Positions 1-7,352 of a stretch of DNA of 24,841 nucleotides are shown here, in pieces. The notes beneath the pieces were generated by a model. The model searched no databases. It was not told the DNA's origin and was given only the letters and a program-made list of their open reading frames with translations. Within the stretch, counting starts at the first letter, position 1. The number at the start of each line of letters is the position of its first letter. The translations under genes were made by a program, and so were the position numbers. The DNA is from Marixanthomonas sp963974425 (GTDB taxonomy: Bacteria > Bacteroidota > Bacteroidia > Flavobacteriales > Flavobacteriaceae): NCBI RefSeq assembly GCF_963974425.1, contig NZ_CAXBCK010000053.1, forward strand, positions 1-24,841, in the 5' to 3' direction.

Positions 1-155
1 TCAGCTTCTGCTTCGTTAACTATTTTAATGCCATTTTCAACAGCTTGAGAAATTATTGAAATTTCACATGAGTTGCATACTTCTATTGTTTGTGCAAAAA
101 AAGTAGCTGTAAACAACAGGAAGAATAATACACTATGTAATAACCGCTTGTTCAT
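1..155 (-). CDS. nosD: NosD, copper-site assembly periplasmic protein (N-terminal fragment)
   Basis: Only the first 51 codons lie in the window; the gene runs off the left edge. It opens with a Sec signal peptide (MNKRLLHSVLFFLLFTATFFA, cleavage expected before the following Gln), then TIEVCNSCEISIISQAVENG, which resembles the start of Bacteroidetes NosD proteins (a CxxC-containing strand leading into the right-handed beta-helix of the CASH/NosD family). NosD works with the NosFY ABC transporter to mature the CuZ centre of nitrous-oxide reductase in the periplasm. It starts 12 nt after the stop of the NosL-barrel gene, so it is in the nos operon. The NosD name rests on the N-terminus plus context; nosF and nosY are expected next, outside the window. 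Confidence 0.72.
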   Translation of the reverse strand, partial: MNKRLLHSVLFFLLFTATFFAQTIEVCNSCEISIISQAVENGIKIVNEAEA

Positions 156-167
156 ATATGGTGCAAA

Positions 168-1586
168 TTATAAAATTGAATATTTCAATCCTATGACAAA
201 TGACAGGTTTTCGTTCATTTGTATTCCATTGTAATTTTCATAAACTGGGGCACCCATTTCTGCACCTATTCTTATATTTTTAAAAGCCGAAGTTTGAGGA
301 AAAGAGACGTTCACACCTCCCAAGAGTTTTATTTTTTCTCCTCCGTAATTTTCAGTATCAGCAGTTGTCACCATCATAGGGCTTAGTTGAGGATCTACTC
401 CTTCAATATCGCCAACAAAAGTCCCTAAAGCCCTACCTGAAAGGCTCACGTTTTCAAATAAACGGTATGCTCCCCATAGGTTTAATTGGTAATGGTTGCC
501 GAATCGATACTCTTCTGTGTTTTTGCCTGTCCTAATTGTGGCCAAAAATTGAGAGCCCCAAGAAAAAGAAGGGTAGAGTTCTTTATATGTGGCACCAGCA
601 GTAAGATCAAATGTTCCGTTACCCAATTGCATGGCATAAGGCAGTTTTGCGTCTTCCATCATCGGTGTATCGTCGCGTTCCTTAATTGAACCTACCGGAA
701 GCGAAACACCTGCATTTAGATGCAAGGAATTTTTGTTATGACTGAATAATCCATATAGTGCGTTCAATTTTAAATCACCAAACCCTGAAGAATTGGTAGA
801 AAAATCATGTTGCATCGTCATTCCGTTCATCATCATTTGGGCGGTCAAATCCATATCGTTTTTTATCAGGTTTTGCATGGCTGAAAGCGTAAGCCGATTG
901 GTGGGCGCATACATAACCCCCAACATATACATCTGCATCGACATTTCTTGCGGTGCGACCATATACTCTTGAAAAATAGCAGCATCATCAATATTATCTG
1001 TTCCAATTTTGTTCCCATCCATCATCATATTCATATATCGAAACGAAACCATTAACCCTCCTTTGTGGTGCAAGTGATCGCCCATTACACCAATGGGGGC
1101 ATGAGAGTCCGGTCTAAAGTGATTTTGATGGTTGTGAAAAATAGTTCCAACAACTTTGTTTTTAAAAGCCTTATTAAGTTGTTGCCAAGTGAATAAAATA
1201 TCCTTTTCTGAAGTTTTAAAATTTTCAGCTTCTTCTTTTGAACTAAAAGCCGACAGGTTTGCTCCCATTGGACTTTTTATAGCATTACTTTTTAAATAAA
1301 AAGCACTTGTAGCTAAGATAAGACTCCCTGGATTAGCGTAATCTGAAACATAAATCGACTTTAAATCGGTTTCGTTGTTTGCATCTAAATAGTTTAATAA
1401 ACATTCGATAGCATCAAAATAAAGTGTTTGGTTGTCTTGGTTTATAGCTTGGGCAGCAAAACGATTATCTTTTATAACCATATTGCACAACTGGCAATTG
1501 GTAGTACCATAATCAATTTTTTTTTGAGCCTGAACACTTCCGAAAATTGAAAATAGGATTCCTAGTAAAACAAAATATTGTTTCAT
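168..1586 (-). CDS. NosL domain fused to an outer-membrane beta-barrel, Met/His-rich
   Basis: 472 residues. Signal peptide 1-20 (cleavage after VQA, no lipobox). Residues 25-145 are a NosL domain: C31-x-x-C34-N-M36 and SPMGANLSAF (105-114) match the downstream half of the NosL lipoprotein next door. Residues 150-190 are rich in His and Met (HNHQNHF, HAPIGVMGDHLHHKGG, YMNMMMDGN), and Met clusters recur at 214-221 and 251-258. Residues 175-472 look like alternating strands of an outer-membrane barrel, resembling a family often labelled transporter or phenol meta-pathway protein, ending in a strand (SFVIGLKYSIL). NosL binds Cu(I) and delivers it to N2O reductase. I infer that the barrel anchors copper handling at the outer membrane. 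The fusion is read through with no stop or frameshift. It lies 34 nt after nosL. The barrel assignment is by pattern only. Confidence 0.75.
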   Translation of the reverse strand: MKQYFVLLGILFSIFGSVQAQKKIDYGTTNCQLCNMVIKDNRFAAQAINQDNQTLYFDAIECLLNYLDANNETDLKSIYVSDYANPGSLILATSAFYLKSNAIKSPMGANLSAFSSKEEAENFKTSEKDILFTWQQLNKAFKNKVVGTIFHNHQNHFRPDSHAPIGVMGDHLHHKGGLMVSFRYMNMMMDGNKIGTDNIDDAAIFQEYMVAPQEMSMQMYMLGVMYAPTNRLTLSAMQNLIKNDMDLTAQMMMNGMTMQHDFSTNSSGFGDLKLNALYGLFSHNKNSLHLNAGVSLPVGSIKERDDTPMMEDAKLPYAMQLGNGTFDLTAGATYKELYPSFSWGSQFLATIRTGKNTEEYRFGNHYQLNLWGAYRLFENVSLSGRALGTFVGDIEGVDPQLSPMMVTTADTENYGGEKIKLLGGVNVSFPQTSAFKNIRIGAEMGAPVYENYNGIQMNENLSFVIGLKYSIL

Positions 1587-1620
1587 GTTGTATTTTTTAA
1601 AATGAGTTTTGAGTTATAAT

Positions 1621-2067
1621 TTACTTGGTCAATCTTTCCTCTTTGAGGTATTGCTTTAAAGCCTCCCATTCATAAAGTTTACCTCTATATTCAGTTTGGC
1701 TTTTTTGAGCGACCTGTTCTGAATGGAATGCAGAAAGATTAGCTCCCATAGGACTCGAAATTTCTGGGCTTATTAAATAGGTTGCTGTTTTAGCATCAAT
1801 AAGTTCACCAGGGTTCTTGAAATCGTTTACTAAATACATCGCCACAGTTTGATTGGTATGTTCTATATGATAATTAATCATGCATTCAATAGCATCGAAT
1901 TTATAAGATCGTCCTTTTTCAGTTACAATTTGAGAAGCATGCTGTCTATCAACAATGGTCATATTGCAATATTGACAATTATCGCTACCGTAATTAATTT
2001 TCTGTGGTTTTACTTCGCAAGCTGTAAAAACTAAAGCCAGGAAGCATAGTGAGAATGTTGATTTCAT
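1621..2067 (-). CDS. nosL: NosL, copper-binding lipoprotein of N2O reductase assembly
   Basis: 148 residues. A lipobox (VFTAC, C17) predicts a lipoprotein. The Cu(I)-binding signature C31-x-x-C34-N-M36 and the SPMGANLSAF block near residue 107 identify NosL. NosL proteins bind Cu(I) in the periplasm and deliver copper to NosZ. Much of the protein is closely similar to the first 145 residues of the next gene (for example FDAIEC, NDF/SDY-xNPG, SPMGANLSAF), so the two arose by duplication, one copy having gained a barrel. It lies 34 nt after the four-helix membrane protein gene and is probably co-transcribed with nosZ. Confidence 0.88.
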   Translation of the reverse strand: MKSTFSLCFLALVFTACEVKPQKINYGSDNCQYCNMTIVDRQHASQIVTEKGRSYKFDAIECMINYHIEHTNQTVAMYLVNDFKNPGELIDAKTATYLISPEISSPMGANLSAFHSEQVAQKSQTEYRGKLYEWEALKQYLKEERLTK

Positions 2068-2101
2068 ATTATTGTTGATTTTTCAGGTTTTGAAAAGGAT
2101 T

Positions 2102-2734
2102 TTAAATTGTACCCAAAGTTTTCTTCTTCTTGGTCCATTCTTTTTTTCCGATGAAAAAGGCAATCACTGTCAATACCATTCCGACAAACATTAAATAAGC
2201 TCCAATGTGTGGCCAAGAATCTACATCAAAGTTTAGCATTTTCTGATACCCTAACAAAGGCGGTTTATATGACATTGGCGTACCATCGGGATTGGTCATT
2301 TTCATAATGGCATTGGGGTCTAAGTTGGTCCCATAGTCGGTAAGCCATAGGTTAAAATCGTACATTCCCATTATACCTAAAACAGACATAAGCGCAAACC
2401 AACCGATAAACCACCAATGGTTCACTTTTCCGAAGAAGCCTAAAAATCCAACAACGACCCCAAGGGCGACCATACTACCAATAACCAATGGGAATACTTC
2501 AAACTCCCACATATCTTCTGCTTTAGGGATGGTACGCATACCAATATAGTGGTTAAGACCATCTATATTTTGGATATCAAATTCACTTACTCCTTTAATA
2601 CCTGTAATGTGAATATTCATTCCTAAAGGTTCAGGGTATTGAGGAGCCCCCAACATAATGTTCCAAAGAGGAAATTTGAAAAGCCCTAAAAGAAGTAGTG
2701 ACCCAATGATCATTATGATGCCAGCTTTTTTCAT
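2102..2734 (-). CDS. Four-helix membrane protein of the nos cluster, QYP...LNHYIGM motif
   Basis: 210 residues with membrane segments at about 4-20, 82-102, 106-124 and 176-196 and a basic C-terminal tail (KKEWTKKKK). The stretch between helices 1 and 2 is extracytoplasmic and holds APQYPEPLGMNI (30-41) and LNHYIGM (60-66). I recall this motif pair from membrane proteins found beside copper-enzyme and nos genes, but have no function for it. His62, Met66 and Met39 could bind copper; this is inference. It follows nosZ by 129 nt, which hold a GC-rich hairpin, and precedes nosL by 34 nt. A role in copper supply or quinol/electron delivery to NosZ is likely from context alone. Confidence 0.7.
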   Translation of the reverse strand: MKKAGIIMIIGSLLLLGLFKFPLWNIMLGAPQYPEPLGMNIHITGIKGVSEFDIQNIDGLNHYIGMRTIPKAEDMWEFEVFPLVIGSMVALGVVVGFLGFFGKVNHWWFIGWFALMSVLGIMGMYDFNLWLTDYGTNLDPNAIMKMTNPDGTPMSYKPPLLGYQKMLNFDVDSWPHIGAYLMFVGMVLTVIAFFIGKKEWTKKKKTLGTI

Positions 2735-2785
2735 TTTTTATGTTTTAATTTTTTTGTTGATTTATTGTGATTCTATTTAAAAGAA

Positions 2786-2812
2786 GACGGGGGCAATCAA
2801 CCAACCCCCGCC
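2786..2812 (-). other. GC-rich hairpin between nosZ and the downstream nos genes
   Basis: GACGGGGG (2786-2793) and CCCCCGCC (2805-2812) form an 8-bp stem (one G-U pair in the transcript) around an 11-nt loop. On the minus strand it is followed by a loose T-rich stretch (TCTTCTTTTAAAT). A second imperfect stem (GGAACATT/AATGTTTCC, about 2820-2850) sits closer to the nosZ stop. The pair may act as a partial terminator or as a stabiliser of the nosZ transcript end, setting nosZ above the assembly genes in amount. Confidence 0.5.
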
Positions 2813-2863
2813 TTTACTTGGAACATTATTAATCACTAGAGAATGTTTCCGCAACCAATTTCT

Positions 2864-4828
2864 CTACTCTCCTAATGACCAGCTTAATTCAATATTTGAA
2901 TTCTCTGGTGATACACGTATGTATCCTTGCATTTCTTGATGTAATGCTGAACAGAAATCTGTACAGTAAAATGGCCAAACACCTACTTGCTTAGGCTCCC
3001 AGTAGAGCGTTTTTGTTTGCCCTGGCATAATAAGCAACTCGGCATTATTAGCACCAATCATTGCAAACCCGTGTGGTACATCAAAATCTTGCTCGTGGTT
3101 TGTAATGTGGAAATATACTTTATCCCCCACCTTGATGCCTTCAATATTATCTGGAGTAAAGTGACTACGTATCATCGACATATAAATATGTACTTCTTTT
3201 CCATCACGCTCCACACGTGCATCTCCAGGGGTTAAAGCAGCATATTCGTGCTTATTCTCTTCCAGTTTATAAATCTTTTTAGATTTTGGTGCTAAAATTT
3301 CAGCTGGGATACCTGCGGCATAGTGTGGTTCACCGTGGGTTGGGAAATCTAGCAACAGCTCCATTTTATCGCCAGTAATATCAAATAACTGAGCGGAGTG
3401 TTCCAGTTCTGGTCCTGTTGGCAGATATCTATCCTTGGTAATTTTGTTCATAGAAACCGCATATTTACCAAAAGGGTGTGCAGAGTTTCCGCCGGGTATC
3501 ATTACGTGCCCTACTGAATAGTAGTTGGGCTGTCTGTCTATCACTTCACGGGTTTCAATATTCCATTTTACCAATTCAGAAGAGATAAAGAAGGTAGTAT
3601 ACGCATTCCCTTTTCCGTCAAATTCGGTGTGCAATGGACCCAATCCAGCTTGTTTTACAGTTCCTGCCAGAATATCTTCAAAACTAAGGATTGGAATTCC
3701 GTAGGCTTCTCCACCAAACTTTTTGTTATCAATAGCACTAATCATTTTATCGAATGAATGAATGGTTAAATCTGCTGAAAGTTTACCATTACCAACAATA
3801 TACTCTCCATCGGGACTTACATCAACTCCGTGTGGTGATTTTGGCGTAGGAAGAAAGAAAACAGCCCCAGGAACTTTAGTAGGATCTACCGTCAACACTT
3901 CTTTTTTCATTGTGGTCTTAGCATTGTGCGTACCATGGTCGTATACATTATGAGCGTAATTGGCAGGCATTTTTGTACCTCCCCCATTATTTACATACTC
4001 TTCAATTTTTTTCCAATTTACAGCTGCAATGAAATCCTTGTCGTTTTGAGAAGCATTCACTTCCAGAAGTGAGTTGGCTTCTTCTGTATTATAGGTAGTA
4101 AAGAAAAACCATCCGTGTGATTTTCCCCGCCCAGGATGTGACAGGTCATAATCAAACCCTGGCATCATTAATTGGAATTTAATATCCATTCTACCTGTTT
4201 CCTCCTCAACAGAAATAAAAGACAAAGCTCCTTTAAACTTTCCTTTGTATTCATTTATTGGAATGTCTTCTTGTGGTACAGGTACCGAAAAACGTGTTCC
4301 AGCCACTACATACTCAGTGTTTTCTGTAATAAAAGACGAACTGTGGTTACCCGCACTGTTTGGTATTTCAATTATCTCTTCGGTTTCGAAAGTTTCAAGA
4401 TCAACTCTTGCAATACGCGGGGTGTTGTTTCCATTTACAAAAATCCACCGTCCGTCAAGTTTTCCGTTTGTTTGCGAAATGTCCGGGTGGTGTAAATCGT
4501 CCCAAGGTACAAACCCGTGAGAAGTGTTTAGCATAGGTATGGTTTCTTCAGAATATCCATATCCGTTTGTAGGAAACTGAGAGAAAACAGGGATTTCCTT
4601 AAACATTCTTCCTGAAGGCAAACCGTATACAGTTAAGTTGCCACTGTATCCCCCAGAAAAGAACGCATAAAACTCATCGTGTTCCCCTGGTGCTACATAC
4701 ACTTTTTCTGCGGCACCTGAAGCCAATGCTCCGCGGTCACCATTTTTGTTAGACTTACTATTATTACAACTCGTAACTATTCCAGCTACTAAAGCAAGTA
4801 TTAGTAAACTATTAATTGATCGTTTCAT
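2864..4828 (-). CDS. nosZ: NosZ, clade II nitrous-oxide reductase
   Basis: 654 residues; reduces N2O to N2 in the periplasm as the last step of denitrification. The C-terminal CuA domain carries C622-TDF-C626-SAL-H630-QE-M633, the binuclear copper motif. The seven-bladed propeller has the CuZ histidine candidates: DDLHHP (H113/H114), NHSS (H162), SPHGVDVSPDG (H333), GPLHTEFDG (H400) and SAHPFGKY (H451). There is no twin-arginine signal; the N-terminus is a Sec/lipoprotein signal with VTSC (C21), fitting clade II (atypical) NosZ, and suggests that the enzyme is lipid-anchored. It follows the cytochrome c gene by 21 nt. The operon promoter has a CRP/FNR-like box. A nearby nosR is not seen, as is usual for clade II. 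Confidence 0.97.
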   Translation of the reverse strand: MKRSINSLLILALVAGIVTSCNNSKSNKNGDRGALASGAAEKVYVAPGEHDEFYAFFSGGYSGNLTVYGLPSGRMFKEIPVFSQFPTNGYGYSEETIPMLNTSHGFVPWDDLHHPDISQTNGKLDGRWIFVNGNNTPRIARVDLETFETEEIIEIPNSAGNHSSSFITENTEYVVAGTRFSVPVPQEDIPINEYKGKFKGALSFISVEEETGRMDIKFQLMMPGFDYDLSHPGRGKSHGWFFFTTYNTEEANSLLEVNASQNDKDFIAAVNWKKIEEYVNNGGGTKMPANYAHNVYDHGTHNAKTTMKKEVLTVDPTKVPGAVFFLPTPKSPHGVDVSPDGEYIVGNGKLSADLTIHSFDKMISAIDNKKFGGEAYGIPILSFEDILAGTVKQAGLGPLHTEFDGKGNAYTTFFISSELVKWNIETREVIDRQPNYYSVGHVMIPGGNSAHPFGKYAVSMNKITKDRYLPTGPELEHSAQLFDITGDKMELLLDFPTHGEPHYAAGIPAEILAPKSKKIYKLEENKHEYAALTPGDARVERDGKEVHIYMSMIRSHFTPDNIEGIKVGDKVYFHITNHEQDFDVPHGFAMIGANNAELLIMPGQTKTLYWEPKQVGVWPFYCTDFCSALHQEMQGYIRVSPENSNIELSWSLGE

Positions 4829-4849
4829 AATTTTATTTGTTTAGTTTTT

Positions 4850-5356
4850 TTACAATGTCCTGAAATATTCTAGTATTTTACGTGCTTCATCTTCTGTAAG
4901 TCCTTGGTTTGCCATGGGTGATCCATTAAATTCAATCAACAAGGCTTTTGCAATGGGATCTTCCTTAACCATAACTTCTGGATTTAATATCATATTCATA
5001 ATCCATTCTGGCGAACGGCGTTCTAGAATACCTGTTGGCGCAGGTCCAATAAACTTTCTATCAGCTTTATGACAAGCAGTACATTTATTTCTGAACAACT
5101 CCCCTCCTGCTTTAGCCATAGCTTGATCTATATTAGCGCTAAGCTCAAGGTTTTTAACAGGCCCGACTCCTTTGTTATCCAGTGTAATTTGTTTTGAAGG
5201 TGGAATTTCATTAGAAACGGATTTCTCGATTTTCTTTTCTGTCTTCGGTTTTTGGCCAATTTTAATTTGTTCTTTTTCCTTTTTTTCATCTTTCCCACCG
5301 CAGCCTATCAAGACCAAGATGGTAATCAACAACAGACTTTTAATTGCGTATTTCAT
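4850..5356 (-). CDS. Lipoprotein monohaem cytochrome c, first gene of the nos operon
   Basis: 168 residues. Lipobox LIGC (C19), then a Lys/Glu-rich linker (20-75), then a class I cytochrome c domain with C92-T-A-C95-H96 and a likely axial Met148 in GSPMANQGL. It is probably a membrane-tethered electron donor to NosZ, whose start is 21 nt downstream. Residues after the lipid Cys read GGKDEKKEKE; an acidic K-D-E close to the Cys resembles the lipoprotein export signal known from Capnocytophaga, so surface exposure is possible but unproven. The gene sits behind a 95-nt leader and the box-controlled promoter at 5452-5495. Confidence 0.9.
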   Translation of the reverse strand: MKYAIKSLLLITILVLIGCGGKDEKKEKEQIKIGQKPKTEKKIEKSVSNEIPPSKQITLDNKGVGPVKNLELSANIDQAMAKAGGELFRNKCTACHKADRKFIGPAPTGILERRSPEWIMNMILNPEVMVKEDPIAKALLIEFNGSPMANQGLTEDEARKILEYFRTL

Positions 5357-5451
5357 TAGTAAGGATTTATGGTTATTATTTTATAAAAGTTGAATGTCTT
5401 TTTTAAGTTTTTTAGGTTCACTTTTTATTAAGCTCATTAAATTTTACAAAA

Positions 5452-5495
5452 CAAAAATAGCGAGGCAATAGAGTGTAGAAAATGACTTTTATCAT
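5452..5495 (-). promoter_or_regulatory. nos operon promoter with CRP/FNR-like box
   Basis: Read on the minus strand: box ATGATAAAAGTCAT (5482-5495), 22 nt, then TATTTTTG (5452-5459), a perfect TAnnTTTG. The box centre is expected near -41.5, the class II activator position. There is no canonical -33 TTG at the usual distance, so the promoter probably needs an activator. It lies 95 nt before the cytochrome c start codon. Confidence 0.78.
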
Positions 5496-5499
5496 ATTT

Positions 5500-5515
5500 A
5501 AGACATTTTTGTCTT
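5500..5515. promoter_or_regulatory. Second palindrome upstream of the nos promoter
   Basis: AAGACATTTTTGTCTT is a perfect 6-bp inverted repeat with a 4-nt centre, 4 bp upstream of the CRP/FNR-like box and 19 bp from it centre to centre, so near -60 for nos. It differs from the shared box and was not seen before the other genes. It may be an operator for a second regulator. Confidence 0.45.
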
Positions 5516-5614
5516 TTATTAATTTTAGTTAGAATGAAATCAATGATCTTTGAAAAACAAAGGATAAATTGAGTAATCGAAATTTCTTATTCAACGTGAA
5601 TTGACAGAGGAAAA

Positions 5615-5658
5615 CTGATGAATATCATTGTTGCTTGAGCGGATTCAAAGTATTTTTA
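5615..5658 (+). promoter_or_regulatory. Promoter of the plus-strand USP with CRP/FNR-like box
   Basis: Box CTGATGAATATCAT (5615-5628), 22 nt, then TATTTTTA (5651-5658), 23 nt before the ATG at 5682. The box is close to a consensus FNR half-site pair (TGAT-N4-ATCA). The promoter overlaps the 5' end of the longest open frame, which begins with a TTG at 5628, so the true start must lie downstream. The remainder of the 325-nt gap between the divergent genes (5357-5681) holds the nos promoter and the second palindrome; nothing else was seen. Confidence 0.75.
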
Positions 5659-5681
5659 TACGAACCAAAAGTTTTAATAAA

Positions 5682-6518
5682 ATGAATACTATATTACTTC
5701 CGACAGATTTTTCAGAAAGCTCTAAGGATGCTATCATATATGCGCTGGAATTTTTTAAAGGGCAGACATGTACGTTCTATTTTTTGAATATTCAGAAAAC
5801 TTCAGAATACGTTACGGCAGATGTACGCTCTGCATCACCAAAGAGCTCAGTGTACGATGCAGTGATAGCTGACAATAAAAAAGAGCTTAGCTCCTTTGTA
5901 GATACCTTTAAAAAGGATTTTAGTGATGAAGATTATACTTTTTATGAGAAAGTTGATTACGATGCTTTTGTTGATGCCATAAACCAGTCCATCTCATTAT
6001 ATAATATCGATTTAATAATAATGGGAACCAATGGTGCGACAGGTGCTAAAGAAGTACTTTGGGGTAGTAATACACTCCAAGTAATACGCCAAGTTGATCA
6101 TCCAGTATTTGTTATTCCAGCTAATTACAGCTATAAAAAAATAGATTCTATACTTTTTAGTTTACACCATAGAGATGTTCTTAAAAAAGAGAAGCTACAA
6201 CCGTTGTTCAGTTTAATTGAGAACCAAAATCAACCTCATATTCACGTTTTAGATGTTGATGACGATGCCATAGCTAATCCCAATCCATTAGAAAGCAGAA
6301 ACCTTCAAGTTTCATTTAAAAATAAGGAACATAGTTTTCATTCTTTAACGGGTATTCCAACCCCTATTGCAATTAATACTTTTGTACAATTGTTCAATAT
6401 ATCTATACATGCAATGTTTGTGGAACAGGAAAGCTTCCTGGAACGTTTTATTTTTGGTTCAGAAGCTTCAAAAATAAGTTACGGCACCCGTATCCCACTT
6501 TTAGTACTGCACCAATAG
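5682..6518 (+). CDS. Universal stress protein, two UspA domains
   Basis: 278 residues from the ATG at 5682. An upstream TTG frame would add 18 residues, but the promoter runs through it and MNTILLPTDFS matches the start of the sister proteins. The N-terminal UspA domain (1-145) has the nucleotide-binding pattern G-2x-G-9x-G-S (GTNGATGAKEVLWGS) just before its last strand. The C-terminal half is a degenerate second UspA domain without that motif. USPs of this type bind ATP and support survival in starvation, hypoxia or stress; the exact target is unknown. It is divergent from the nos operon and has its own box-controlled promoter. Confidence 0.9.
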   Translation: MNTILLPTDFSESSKDAIIYALEFFKGQTCTFYFLNIQKTSEYVTADVRSASPKSSVYDAVIADNKKELSSFVDTFKKDFSDEDYTFYEKVDYDAFVDAINQSISLYNIDLIIMGTNGATGAKEVLWGSNTLQVIRQVDHPVFVIPANYSYKKIDSILFSLHHRDVLKKEKLQPLFSLIENQNQPHIHVLDVDDDAIANPNPLESRNLQVSFKNKEHSFHSLTGIPTPIAINTFVQLFNISIHAMFVEQESFLERFIFGSEASKISYGTRIPLLVLHQ

Positions 6519-6638
6519 CTCATTCTATTTTAAAAATCTGTATCGACCTTAACTTTATGCTTACGAGAAAGTACATTCTTCATAATTCTTTGTGTCGCGA
6601 TAACTTATAGTTTCGAGGAGACCAATAAAAAAATCACT

Positions 6639-7271
6639 TTATTTTGAACTGATTAATATTTGCTCTTCCTTCAATGCGTTTATTAATGTTTTTATAAAAT
6701 CTGAAATGCCCTTTGTTGCAGTACTAGGTGCTGGAATATCAATTTGTCCACGCCACAACAACTCTCTTTCTTTTTCCTGACAAATGCAAAAGAGGGAAGT
6801 TTCACTAATATACACTCTATAGCTTTCCGATTGTTCCCGCTGGTAAATATGTTGATTAGAATAGTAATAATCACGAAATGATTGATAGGGCTTTGCAAAA
6901 CTTCTATAAGCCTGTACAACTATAACCTTGCTGTATTGCCCTGTAATTTTAGACAACAAAATAGCATCGAAACCTTTTTCGAGTAATTCTTGTTGTAACA
7001 TATTCAAATCTGCTTCGGATTGTTTAACATTATTGAATGAAGATTCAAAAAAATCAATACTGCGTACTGCTATCATATCATTTTTTTCAAGCTCTTGAGC
7101 CAATTCGGTTTCAAACGTGCGCCGTAGTTGATTCTCTGCCGTCATACCTACCACCAATACTTTATTGGCTGAAAAGGTTTCAGTAGCTGGATCTTTCCAT
7201 TGATTTACCATTTTGCTTGTAGAACAACCAAAAAATATAAAAATAGTTAAGGCTATAAGTATATATCTCAT
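6639..7271 (-). CDS. Putative lipoprotein of unknown function in the stress regulon
   Basis: 210 residues. Lipobox FFGC (C16) after a short hydrophobic signal. The mature part starts STSKMVNQWKDP and KVLVVGMTAENQLRRTFE, a pattern (W-x-D-P, then a strand, then R-x-x-FE) that recalls small DUF4136-like lipoproteins, but I cannot assign a family firmly. Predicted alternating helix/strand with LLEKGFDAILLSKI in the middle. It is a single gene between the RNase gene and the convergent USP. Its promoter (7297-7340) is a member of the shared box set, so it is expected to respond with the USPs and nos genes. Confidence 0.75.
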   Translation of the reverse strand: MRYILIALTIFIFFGCSTSKMVNQWKDPATETFSANKVLVVGMTAENQLRRTFETELAQELEKNDMIAVRSIDFFESSFNNVKQSEADLNMLQQELLEKGFDAILLSKITGQYSKVIVVQAYRSFAKPYQSFRDYYYSNQHIYQREQSESYRVYISETSLFCICQEKERELLWRGQIDIPAPSTATKGISDFIKTLINALKEEQILISSK

Positions 7272-7296
7272 AATTTTTTATTTAAAATTGACACCT

Positions 7297-7340
7297 TAAA
7301 TATATTTTCAAATTATAGAATTTAAAATGACAACAGTCGG
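7297..7340 (-). promoter_or_regulatory. Promoter of the lipoprotein gene with CRP/FNR-like box
   Basis: Minus strand: box CCGACTGTTGTCAT (7327-7340), 22 nt, then TATATTTA (7297-7304), 25 nt before the start codon at 7271. This is the weakest box of the seven (CGA instead of TGA in the left half), but the right half and spacing are exact. It stands just past the end of the RNase gene, so the lipoprotein has its own promoter. Confidence 0.65.
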
Positions 7341-7352
7341 TTTTTCAATAAT

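Noticed and set aside
4172..4520. Plus-strand open frames opposite nosZ
   Set aside because: They are antisense to conserved NosZ coding sequence, look like no protein family, and have no promoter; shadows of the real gene.
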